DNA from: Granulicella sp. S156
GTDB lineage: Bacteria; Acidobacteriota; Terriglobia; Terriglobales; Acidobacteriaceae
Length of the DNA: 64,000 nt
Assembly: GCF_009766105.1 (NCBI RefSeq)
Contig: NZ_LMUH01000007.1
Location: forward strand, 56,790-120,789
Direction: 5' to 3'
A model generated the notes under the pieces. It ran no database searches and had not been told where the DNA came from. It saw nothing but the letters and a program-made list of their open reading frames with translations. Shown here piece after piece: positions 25,284 through 33,089 of this stretch. The first letter of the stretch is position 1, and every line of letters starts with the position of its first letter. The translations under genes and the position numbers were made by a program.

Positions 25284-26638
25284 TGAGAGGTCGTACGACG
25301 GTGGGCGGGAGCCTTCGCCGGTGGTTTCGCCGGGACAACTGAGCTATCGCTCATTGTGACCATGACTGGCGACGAGGTGTAGGACGCATAGGTGCCCTGC
25401 AGCTTTATTTTGTCACCGGCCTTAGGCACGACCTTCAACGGTTCTTTCATGTTGAAGGTAAAATCTGCCGTCTTGCTTTGCACCGAATCGTCGGAAAACG
25501 CAACCTGAACAGCATCCGCAGTAGCCGAGATGACCAAGGCATCACCGAAGGATACCGATTTACCCTTGACGCTATCGAAGACCTCATCCGCGTAGGTCTT
25601 TTGGGTCTTGGGGTCTATCTGGCCCGTAGCAGGATCCACCGTCCCGGTCTTAGGATCGGGAACATTGCCATATTGATACACAAACTCCTTGTCGCCGGGG
25701 GCTAATTTGGCGAGGTCGGGCGTGCTGGCAATCGTCTGCTTTACGTAGTCAATAGGCTTGGGCGCGGCCGTGATGGTGGTGCCCAGATCGACTGGAGGTG
25801 TCAGGCTTGTCTTCACCAATGCCTGTAGCTTCTCATAGCCATCGGTGCTGCCATGGTACTTCTTGTAGCAGTAGGTCGCCGTCGGCTGAATCGCAGACAC
25901 ATACTGGCCGGCAAACGCAGCAGCCCGAGTCGCGTACCAGGCGCAGTTCAGGTAATCGGGCGGCGTCGATTGCTGATAGGCGTTTGCCAGATAGAACACA
26001 TCCTGCAGCACGGCGCCTGGAGCCTGTGTCGCGTCCGGGGTTACGCCACCGAGTTCAGTTTTGAACGCCGTAATCGCGTCCGTATAGTCCTTCTTGGATA
26101 TATCATCGTCCGCAATTGCGCCCTGAAAGGTGGCTGTAGCCGACTTGAAGGTGGCATCATCCATAGCAGCTGGCTTGCCAACACCCAGGCCCGTCTGGGC
26201 ATAGCCCGCGGCCTTGTCGAGAGCCGCAGTCTTGGCGGCGGGATCAGTCAGTGCATCCGCCGCGCTCCGGCGCAGAAAGGCTTCGAGGTACAGTGCTTGA
26301 AGCTGTTTCGGATCGGCTTGCAGAAGACGGTCTGCGGCATCCAGCGTCTTAGCAGGATCGTTGGCTTTGTAGTAGGCGAACATCAGTTTCGCGAGCGCAT
26401 CCTTCTTGACCGCGGAGTTTGGATAGGCCTTCAGATAGGCCTCCCACGCGGCTGCCTGTGCAGCGGGTGTGGCTGCGGTATCGGCATCGTTATAGGCCTT
26501 GTACTCCTCCGGCGACATCTGAATCTGCCCGGCAGCCTGGCCAGCGGCAGGGGCTGAGGCATCCTGCGCAAAGCAGGGTTGCACAACGGTAGCAACGCCG
26601 GCCATTGCCAGCAGTGAAGCAAGTACGACGTTCTTCAT
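25280..26638 (-). CDS. Exported TPR-like protein of unknown function
   Basis: 452 residues from ATG 26638, preceded by GGAGC; the frame continues upstream without a site. Signal peptide VVLASLLAMAGVATVVQPCFAQ. The middle is Ala-rich and helical with TPR-like periodicity (AWEAYLKAYPNSAVKKDALAKLMFAYYKANDPAKTLDAADRLLQADPKQLQALYLEAFL). The C-terminal quarter is a beta-type domain (GDALVISATADAVQVAFSDD...GDKIKLQGTYASYTSSPVMVTMSDSSVV) followed by a basic, Pro/Ala tail (KPPAKAPAHRRTTSH). Such proteins recur in Acidobacteria; no catalytic motif is seen. The stop codon falls within the end of a MITE-like element, so the last residues may have been altered by the insertion. Confidence 0.7.
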   Translation of the reverse strand: MKNVVLASLLAMAGVATVVQPCFAQDASAPAAGQAAGQIQMSPEEYKAYNDADTAATPAAQAAAWEAYLKAYPNSAVKKDALAKLMFAYYKANDPAKTLDAADRLLQADPKQLQALYLEAFLRRSAADALTDPAAKTAALDKAAGYAQTGLGVGKPAAMDDATFKSATATFQGAIADDDISKKDYTDAITAFKTELGGVTPDATQAPGAVLQDVFYLANAYQQSTPPDYLNCAWYATRAAAFAGQYVSAIQPTATYCYKKYHGSTDGYEKLQALVKTSLTPPVDLGTTITAAPKPIDYVKQTIASTPDLAKLAPGDKEFVYQYGNVPDPKTGTVDPATGQIDPKTQKTYADEVFDSVKGKSVSFGDALVISATADAVQVAFSDDSVQSKTADFTFNMKEPLKVVPKAGDKIKLQGTYASYTSSPVMVTMSDSSVVPAKPPAKAPAHRRTTSH

Positions 26639-26771
26639 AGAAAAGCTCCTGGGCTGAATTAAGATGACAGTATACCTATACAAGACAACACCTTTGTTCG
26701 GCCACGATAAAACAGCTCGATACTCCAGGAAACAGCGAAAAACGCAGGCTCGAGCATCCCCACAAGTCTCT

Positions 26772-27533
26772 ATGACGGAAGACGAACACATCCTCACAGG
26801 CGGAAACGTCGCCGCACGCGTCGTAAGAATCGGAGAGACGGTACGCAAGCCGGTCACGATTGCCACATCCAGCGTCAAAAGCCTTCTCGATTTCCTGCAG
26901 GCTCGAGGCTACCCTGCATGCCCACAACACTTTGGGATGGATGAACAAGGCCGGCAATCTTTGGAGTTTGTTCCGGGAGTCATGGCCAATGTCGGAACCC
27001 CGTTGAGCCTCGCCGATTTAGAGGGGGTCGGCAGACTCATCCGTCAATTGCACGAGCTTACGGCTTGCTTCCCGATTCCGGCCGGCGCACGCTGGGACGT
27101 TCCGATACGTCCCGACCATGACGATCTCATCTGTCACAACGATCTCGCACCATGGAATCTGGTGCGGAACGGGGATCGATGGGTCTTCATCGACTGGGAT
27201 AACTCAGGTCCCGGTTCTCGCCTTTGGGACCTATCCTATGCGGCGATCACCTTCCCTCCCATAGAGCCGCAGGGGGACATCACGGAGATAGCTCCACGGG
27301 TCCGCGCATTAGTCAGAGGCTACGGATTGTCCCCTTCACAAGGCGATGCTTTACCCGCGTTGATGCGTAGGCGCGCTCAAGCCATGGGAGACCTTCTCGT
27401 GAAGGGTGCAGCGAAGGGTCTTCAACCCTGGACGCAGATGTATGCAGCAGATCACGCCAGGTACTGGTTCGGGGCGGCGAAGTTTGTAGAGGAACATAGC
27501 CAGGCATTACAAGACGTCTGCAAGAATCCTTGA
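26772..27533 (+). CDS. APH-family small-molecule kinase
   Basis: 253 residues from ATG 26772; the frame extends to 26664 without a better start and the ribosome binding site is weak. The phosphotransferase core is clear: ICHNDLAPWNLV (HxDxxxxN catalytic loop) and VFIDWDNSGPGSRLWDLSYA (metal-binding Asp), followed by the helical C-terminal lobe. The N-terminal lobe is short (GGNVAARVVRIGETVRKP) but present. Family members phosphorylate aminoglycosides, choline, homoserine or other small alcohols. Nothing here fixes the substrate, so resistance should not be assumed. A decayed partial copy of the same gene lies about 1 kb downstream (28505-28625). Confidence 0.75.
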   Translation: MTEDEHILTGGNVAARVVRIGETVRKPVTIATSSVKSLLDFLQARGYPACPQHFGMDEQGRQSLEFVPGVMANVGTPLSLADLEGVGRLIRQLHELTACFPIPAGARWDVPIRPDHDDLICHNDLAPWNLVRNGDRWVFIDWDNSGPGSRLWDLSYAAITFPPIEPQGDITEIAPRVRALVRGYGLSPSQGDALPALMRRRAQAMGDLLVKGAAKGLQPWTQMYAADHARYWFGAAKFVEEHSQALQDVCKNP

Positions 27534-27604
27534 ATGAACCTGTAGGGGCTAATGGACTGAGTGTACCGGGACATGCGTTACGCTGTGGAACCTGACACAT
27601 CCGC

Positions 27605-27922
27605 TTAGATCGGATCAGCAGCACCGGCAACAATTCTTTGCAGTGCAGCTACGTGATTATGGAACATCTTGCGGCCGGTGCGGGTGACTGAGACCCACGT
27701 TCGCTGACGACCATCGGCGGTGGCCTTGGTGAGTTTGATGAGCCCGGCGTCGGCGAGTGCCGATAGGTGCTTCGACATGACCGAATCGCTGGTGCTCGTG
27801 AGTTCTTTGAGGCGAGCGAACTCGGCCTGTTCCACTTGTACGAGAACGGCCATGACCTGAAGGCGTGCGGCTGCCTGGAGCAATGGCTCGAACCCGACGA
27901 TGATGGTTGCGCTAGCAGGCAT
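27605..27922 (-). CDS. Winged-helix transcriptional regulator (HTH_27/ArsR-MarR-like)
   Basis: 105 residues. Whole protein is one winged helix: ARLQVMAVLVQVEQAEFARLKELTSTSDSVMSKHLSALADAGLIKLTKATADGRQRTWVSVTRTGRKMFHNHVAAL, with the recognition helix around SDSVMSKHLSAL. It overlaps the end of the upstream membrane-protein gene by 11 bases, so the two are one operon. Small repressors paired with a membrane protein in this order usually repress their own operon. The tandem TTTCCATTGTGGAAA palindromes at 28371-28417 are the obvious candidate site. Confidence 0.8.
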   Translation of the reverse strand: MPASATIIVGFEPLLQAAARLQVMAVLVQVEQAEFARLKELTSTSDSVMSKHLSALADAGLIKLTKATADGRQRTWVSVTRTGRKMFHNHVAALQRIVAGAADPI

Positions 27923-28358
27923 TGAGTTCTCTCACGAAAATGTGCTGCCAGAGCACGCTTCCCAGATAGCCGATGATGAAAGTCAGGGCTGCAAGCGCGA
28001 GGCTAATGCCAGGTTCTTTCCGTACGATTGAGAAGTAGTAGCTAGTAAGGTACAGACCGCTAAGGAGCACAAGCATGGGGAAGGTGACCATACGTGTCTT
28101 GCCACGGCGATCGCCTCTAATGAAGACGCCGAGGCGGCGCTTATCCCACCTCACGATGAGATATACGCTTGCGATAATCAAGGCAAGTGCGGTGAATCGC
28201 AGCGGCTGAGGGAAGGCGGGGGTTCCCACTAAGGCTGCCACAACCGCAGCGAATGCTGCGTGGCGTGACGGAGGGCAGAACGAAAGATTCGCGAGGTTCT
28301 GCTCGACCTCGCCCTTTGCGGCGAGTGCCAGAAGAGCTTCTTCTTTAGGGGTGGACAT
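27912..28358 (-). CDS. Membrane protein co-encoded with HTH regulator
   Basis: 148 residues from ATG 28358, chosen because GTGAGG lies before it and because earlier ATGs (28379, 28400) fall inside the operator palindromes. N-terminal about 45 residues are soluble and helical (STPKEEALLALAAKGEVEQNLANLSF). Four membrane helices follow: HAAFAAVVAALVGTPAF, FTALALIIASVYLIVRW, MVTFPMLVLLSGLYLTSYYF and ISLALAALTFIIGYLGSVLWQHIF. No family recognised beyond its pairing with a winged-helix regulator. A sensing or envelope role is a guess. Confidence 0.7.
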   Translation of the reverse strand: MSTPKEEALLALAAKGEVEQNLANLSFCPPSRHAAFAAVVAALVGTPAFPQPLRFTALALIIASVYLIVRWDKRRLGVFIRGDRRGKTRMVTFPMLVLLSGLYLTSYYFSIVRKEPGISLALAALTFIIGYLGSVLWQHIFVRELNAC

Positions 28359-28370
28359 CTGATTGGCCTC

Positions 28371-28417
28371 ACTTTCCATTGTGGAAAGTATAGCGTTCAT
28401 TTTCCATTGTGGAAAGT
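28371..28417 (-). promoter_or_regulatory. Tandem perfect palindromes and promoter of the HTH/membrane operon
   Basis: TTTCCATTGTGGAAA occurs twice (28373-28387 and 28401-28415), each a perfect dyad, 28 bases apart. On the minus strand a TATACT -10 (28387-28392) lies between them, and TTTCCA from the outer palindrome can serve as -35 with 17-base spacing. Binding by the operon's own repressor would block the promoter. Confidence 0.65.
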
Positions 28418-28504
28418 GGCTTTAACAAGTTTCTACCTCGGGATTGCTACTTCGACGCTCTGCCTGTGGACCCCGCATCTAGCCATCGTCATTTTCCAGC
28501 GAGA

Positions 28505-28625
28505 GTACTCGCCGTTCCGCCGATAGAGCCGCAGGGCGACATCACAGATGTATGCAGCAGATCACGCCAGATACTGGTTAGGCGCAGCACAATTCGCTGA
28601 AGAACATAGCCAGGGCCGACAAGAC
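28505..28625 (+). pseudogene. Decayed partial copy of the APH-like gene
   Basis: GATAGAGCCGCAGGGCGACATCAC matches 27261-27284 closely, and the following segment from AGATGTATGCAGCAGATCACGCC to ACATAGCCAGG matches 27436-27505. The about 150 bases between these two blocks in the intact gene are missing here. The remnant has no start and several substitutions. In the rest of the gap to 29140 I see no gene. Confidence 0.7.
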
Positions 28626-29140
28626 ATAATTTGTTCTGTCTCTCATACCGCCGCAGATCCGTCATCCTGTACTAGATCTAAGTCATGACCTGCCTCACCC
28701 ATCATTCAAGTCCATGAACAATGTAGTCAGACAGATAGCTTGCTCAACCAGGTAATACGGACCGGGTAATAAGTGTGATGCCGCCGAATTGCTCCACACT
28801 GACAGATTCAAAGGAAGATGAACGTTGCCTTGCGTCGCCTGGAATTTTTTACGGAACTTCTATTCATTCCCACTTGACTAGAGAGGCACGCTAGTAGTAT
28901 TTTGAATCCCGCCGTCATGGAATCGTTACCAACGCCGGATAGAACATAATTTTCATAGGCAATCCGATAACGGGTTGCATCTGTCCGATGCGTGTGTACA
29001 AAGCTGTCGCAGTCAGTAGTCAGGAATACTTCTTCATCTGCATGAACAGTAGAGCCGTGTGGTTCACTGCTTTCCGCACGGAATGAAACGCAGATTCATT
29101 GCACGTCGCCTGTATAGCGAGCCCGCAAGGAGAATTCTCC

Positions 29141-30682
29141 ATGAACGTACATTTTTGCGCAGTCCTGTGTCGTGTAGTCGGCCCTTTCCTCGCAACCCTG
29201 TTGATGCTGAGCGCCGTTCGCCCAGCCCTCGCACAGTGGACAACTGCCGATGCTCAGACTGCATTCAGCAACTACAACAATGGCTTCTATTTCAATCCCA
29301 GCGGCGATAACTACGATTACCGCGTGCAACAGGGATCCACCACGACTTCAGGCTTTTGGGTGGGAGCTGAAGAGATTGAACTCGCAATTGACGCCTATAA
29401 CAACAGCCCAACTACGGCCAACCTTAATATCATCAATCAATTATGCAATGGCTTCGTTGCGCAGTTTGGGAGCAACTGGTCTAGCGATAGCTTTGACGAT
29501 GATTTGATGTGGGCGACCATTGCCTTTGTCAGGGCTTATTCTGCAACCGGGACAGCCGCCTGGCTAAGCGATGCGGAGACCAACTTCGCTGTCGTCTGGA
29601 GTCGCGGGTACGACACAACCTTTGGAGGAGGCATCTGGTGGAACGCCGCTCAGGCGAACACTTCCTCCGGCTATAAGAATTCTGCTGCGAATTGGACGTT
29701 TGTGATCGCCGGAAATCTTCTCTATAACGCAACCGGCAACTCAACGTATCAGAGTGAGGCAAACACAATCTATAGCTGGGCGTACAGCAACCTTTATGTC
29801 GCATCGACCGGGGAGATCTATGACGGCATTAACAGTAGCGGGATTAGCTCTGGGCAGTACTCCTATAACTACGGGGTCGCCGTGGGCGCTGACTACTTCG
29901 AAAACAAAGATAGTGATGCCACGAACGTAGCAAACTATCTCATGAACAACGAATCCAGCGGAACCGTCAACGGATATAACATCCTGCCAAACTATGGACA
30001 GGGCGGCACGGATGGCGGCGGATTCAATGGCATTGCCCTGCGCTGGATCGGGTACGCGTACACCAACGGTGCTCTCAGCAATCCCGATATATTGTCCTGG
30101 GCGCAGACCAATGTCAGTCAGGCATGGTCTGAGCAAAACTCACAGGGACTTTCATGGAATAACTGGCTGTCAGCCACTCCCTATGGCGGACTATACAGCT
30201 GGGATTGCAGCGATACAGTCGTTGGACTGCTGGATATACCTACTGGCACAGCGAGCTTGAATGGTGCGCACACACTCACTCCACAAAACGCCACCGGCTC
30301 ACGACTCGATGACTATCAGTCCGGTACGGCGTCTGGAAACACAATCGACATTTGGACTGCGAATAACACCGGAGCACAGAGCTGGGTCTTCAGTAACGTG
30401 AATGTCTCACCGGCGGGTTACTACAATATCGCGGTCTCCTACGGCGCCTATTGTGTCACGGCTTCTGCCGCCACCAGCGGTTCGGTGGTAAACCTCCAGC
30501 CGTGCATTGGCTCTTCAGGCCAGGCGTGGGAAGCAGTCGCCTCGGGCAGCACTTTTATCTTTCATCCCGCAAGTAATACCAGCCTCTGCCTTGATGTGCA
30601 GGGGGCAGGTACGGGTAACGGAACACCTGCTATCGCCTATACCTGCAGTGGCGGAAACAACGAGCAATGGGCGCTCGATTAA
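29141..30682 (+). CDS. GH76 alpha-1,6-mannanase with C-terminal ricin-type lectin
   Basis: 513 residues from ATG 29141 (AAGGAG eleven bases upstream). Signal peptide ending RPALA. GH76 (alpha/alpha)6 domain, about 33-365: FWVGAEEIELAIDAYNN, then FDDDLMWATIAFVRAY with the catalytic Asp pair around D120-D121, GGGIWWNAAQANTSSGYKNSAANWTFVIAGNLLY, SYNYGVAVGADYF, GGGFNGIALRWI and PYGGLYSWDCSDTVVGLLDI. From about 371 a ricin-B/CBM13-like domain (GAHTLTPQNATGSRLDDYQSG...CLDVQGAGTGNGTPAIAYTCSGGNNEQWALD). GH76 cleaves alpha-1,6-linked mannan, the backbone of fungal and yeast mannan and part of some bacterial glycans. The lectin cassette is shared with the next two genes. Confidence 0.9.
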   Translation: MNVHFCAVLCRVVGPFLATLLMLSAVRPALAQWTTADAQTAFSNYNNGFYFNPSGDNYDYRVQQGSTTTSGFWVGAEEIELAIDAYNNSPTTANLNIINQLCNGFVAQFGSNWSSDSFDDDLMWATIAFVRAYSATGTAAWLSDAETNFAVVWSRGYDTTFGGGIWWNAAQANTSSGYKNSAANWTFVIAGNLLYNATGNSTYQSEANTIYSWAYSNLYVASTGEIYDGINSSGISSGQYSYNYGVAVGADYFENKDSDATNVANYLMNNESSGTVNGYNILPNYGQGGTDGGGFNGIALRWIGYAYTNGALSNPDILSWAQTNVSQAWSEQNSQGLSWNNWLSATPYGGLYSWDCSDTVVGLLDIPTGTASLNGAHTLTPQNATGSRLDDYQSGTASGNTIDIWTANNTGAQSWVFSNVNVSPAGYYNIAVSYGAYCVTASAATSGSVVNLQPCIGSSGQAWEAVASGSTFIFHPASNTSLCLDVQGAGTGNGTPAIAYTCSGGNNEQWALD

Positions 30683-30872
30683 TTTGTAATCCTCAGCCTA
30701 TTTCTTAGGACTGTTTCCCACCAGATCGTTTTTAGTCACGACTGACTTCTATCGCAGCCCATGAAGGATCGCAGCACCCTGTACGACTGAATGGTTGCCT
30801 TCTGCTGAGTCACCTGCAGGCATATCTTCCAGATCCATATTTATTCAAATCCAGACTACTTAATGAGGGTTT

Positions 30873-32945
30873 ATGAAGAACTATGTGATGCCGCTCGTCG
30901 TCTTGTTACTTTCCTCCCCGGTGTTAGCCCAGCAACAAGCTCCCATAAAAAATAGCGTTCGCAGCGTGGTCGTAAACCGGCAGGTCAGAATGCTGAGCCA
31001 GCTGGATGAGGCACAGACCCTGAAGTTATCGATCGCCCTTCCGCTGCGCGATCAAGCAGGGCTCACTTCCCTGCTGCAGCAACTCTACAATCCTGCCAGC
31101 CCGCAGTATCATCACTGGCTTTCTGTGCAGCAGTTTACCGATAGATTCGGCCCTACGCAGGAAGACTACGACACTGTCGCGCGGTATGCGCAAGCCAACG
31201 GCCTTACGATTCGAGCCAGAACTGCCAATCGCTTTCTTCTGGACGTGAATGGTTCTGTGGCGCAGGTCAACAAGGCTCTTCACGTAACGATGCAGACATA
31301 CCAGCATCCCACCGAGGACCGAACCTTCTACTCGCCAGACCGGACTCCTATGCTCGACCTTCCCGTGAAGATCTGGTACATCGCCGGGCTGGATAACTTC
31401 TCCATTCCGAAGCCTCGTCTTCGTTTTGCAAAGGCTGGCGAACCCAAGACGTTCACAACGGGTTCAGGTCCGGGCGGAGCGTTTCTCGGCAGCGATATGC
31501 GTGCGGCATACTATGGCGGCACGGCGCTCACGGGAGCAGGCCAGACGATTGGCTTGTTCGGCCTGGACTACAACATCAGCGATGTTGAGAACTACTTCAG
31601 CAACGTCGGCCAGCCGTTTAATTCCGGTGTCGTGCAGAACTACTCGACCGATGGCACAACCAACTCCTGCGGCTCAGGCTGCGATGACGGCGAGCCTGTC
31701 ATCGACATCGTGGAAGCACTTTCCATGGCGCCTGGAGCCAGCGCGATCATCGAGTACTTCGGTGCGAACTTTGAAGACACCTTCAACGCCATGGCCACGG
31801 CGAACGTCGCAAAGCAGCTTAGCGCATCTGTCGGCTACCTGCCTGCAAACCCTACTGCGGATGAGCCTATCTTTCAGGAGTTTGCTGCACAGGGACAGAA
31901 CCTGTTTGTATCCTCCGACGACAGTGGTGCTTATCTGAATGGCGTCGATGCCTATTACCCTGCAGACGATCCGTATGTGGTCTCTACCGGTGGTACGGAC
32001 CTGACAACCAACGGATCAGGCGGAGCCTGGTCGTCAGAGAGTGCCTGGGTCGGCAGCGGCGGCGGCATCAGCACAAACGGCCTGGCCATTCCTTCGTATC
32101 AGCAGATATCCGGCGTTATTAACTCGTCGAATGGCGGATCAACCACCTTGCGCAACGCTCCTGATGTGGCCATGGAGGCGAATACGGATAACTGGTATTG
32201 CGTCAATGGCAACCCCTGCCAGGGAGGTGTTGGGGGCACGAGTCTCTCCGCACCGCGCTGGGCTGGCTTTCTGGCGTTGATCAATGAACAGGCGGCCAAC
32301 AATGGGCAGTCCTCCGTCGGCTTTCTCAACACCATCGTGTATTCACTCGGCTCTAGCTCGAACTACAGCGGAGACATGCACGACATCACGACCGGCAACA
32401 ACAACGACTCGGGCAACGGAGGCTACAACGCCGTTGCCGGATACGACCTGGTGACCGGCTGGGGCAGTCCGAATGGGCAAGCGTTTATTAACGCGCTGGC
32501 GCCCCTGACAACTGGCAATCTTGACGGCGCGCACATCATGGCTCCGGCAAGCTCTCCTGGCCTGGTGCTTGACGATTATGCCTCCGGCACCGGCAGTGGC
32601 AACCAGATTGACATCTGGACTGCCAACGGTACGGGAGCGCAATCCTGGGTCTTTGGCAGCGCGAACGTACAGCCGGCGGGAGACTACAACATTGCCGTGT
32701 CCTACGGCGCCTACTGCGCCACGGCATCGGGCACAACCAGCGGTTCGGTTGTGAACCTGCAACCGTGCAGTGGAGCGTCGTCGCAGGCGTGGAACATCAC
32801 CAGCGCTGGAAGCGAATACATCTTGCATCCGTCAGGCAATGCTGGACTCTGCCTTGATGTGGAGAACTCCGGCACGACCAACGGAACGCTTGTGCAGGTC
32901 TACACCTGCAACAACACGAACGCCCAAAACTGGGCGCTTCAGTAA
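30873..32945 (+). CDS. S53 (sedolisin/kumamolisin) peptidase with C-terminal ricin-type lectin
   Basis: 690 residues. Signal peptide MKNYVMPLVVLLLSSPVLA. Pro-kumamolisin activation domain about 30-175 (LSIALPLRDQAGLTSLLQQLYNPASPQYHHWLSVQQFTDRFGP). The catalytic domain holds the sedolisin triad: E274 and D278 in EPVIDIVEALSMAPGA, the oxyanion Asp in SSDDSGA (about 349-350), and S457 in GGTSLSAPRWAG. The calcium site is visible as DITTGNNNDSG...GYDLVTGWGSPNG. A ricin-B/CBM13-like domain occupies about 550-690. S53 enzymes are serine-carboxyl endopeptidases active at low pH, so this is probably a secreted acid protease. The attached lectin suggests targeting to a glycan-rich surface. Confidence 0.92.
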   Translation: MKNYVMPLVVLLLSSPVLAQQQAPIKNSVRSVVVNRQVRMLSQLDEAQTLKLSIALPLRDQAGLTSLLQQLYNPASPQYHHWLSVQQFTDRFGPTQEDYDTVARYAQANGLTIRARTANRFLLDVNGSVAQVNKALHVTMQTYQHPTEDRTFYSPDRTPMLDLPVKIWYIAGLDNFSIPKPRLRFAKAGEPKTFTTGSGPGGAFLGSDMRAAYYGGTALTGAGQTIGLFGLDYNISDVENYFSNVGQPFNSGVVQNYSTDGTTNSCGSGCDDGEPVIDIVEALSMAPGASAIIEYFGANFEDTFNAMATANVAKQLSASVGYLPANPTADEPIFQEFAAQGQNLFVSSDDSGAYLNGVDAYYPADDPYVVSTGGTDLTTNGSGGAWSSESAWVGSGGGISTNGLAIPSYQQISGVINSSNGGSTTLRNAPDVAMEANTDNWYCVNGNPCQGGVGGTSLSAPRWAGFLALINEQAANNGQSSVGFLNTIVYSLGSSSNYSGDMHDITTGNNNDSGNGGYNAVAGYDLVTGWGSPNGQAFINALAPLTTGNLDGAHIMAPASSPGLVLDDYASGTGSGNQIDIWTANGTGAQSWVFGSANVQPAGDYNIAVSYGAYCATASGTTSGSVVNLQPCSGASSQAWNITSAGSEYILHPSGNAGLCLDVENSGTTNGTLVQVYTCNNTNAQNWALQ

Positions 32946-33089
32946 GAAAACGATGGAACGAGGCGGTTCACACCGCCTTGATTCAAGTCGTTGAACTGTG
33001 TCTGCCTTCCTGGACATCCCAACGCAGGCACAAAGATCCTCACTCACTCGTCACGCAACCCGAAACTACCCATGGAGAGAGCAATGACA

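Noticed and set aside
26772-27533. Antibiotic-resistance call for the APH-like kinase
   Set aside because: Only the general phosphotransferase motifs are visible; nothing points to an aminoglycoside substrate.
28626-29140. Search for a gene or RNA in the gap before the GH76 gene
   Set aside because: Only short frames without start signals and no strong hairpin were found.
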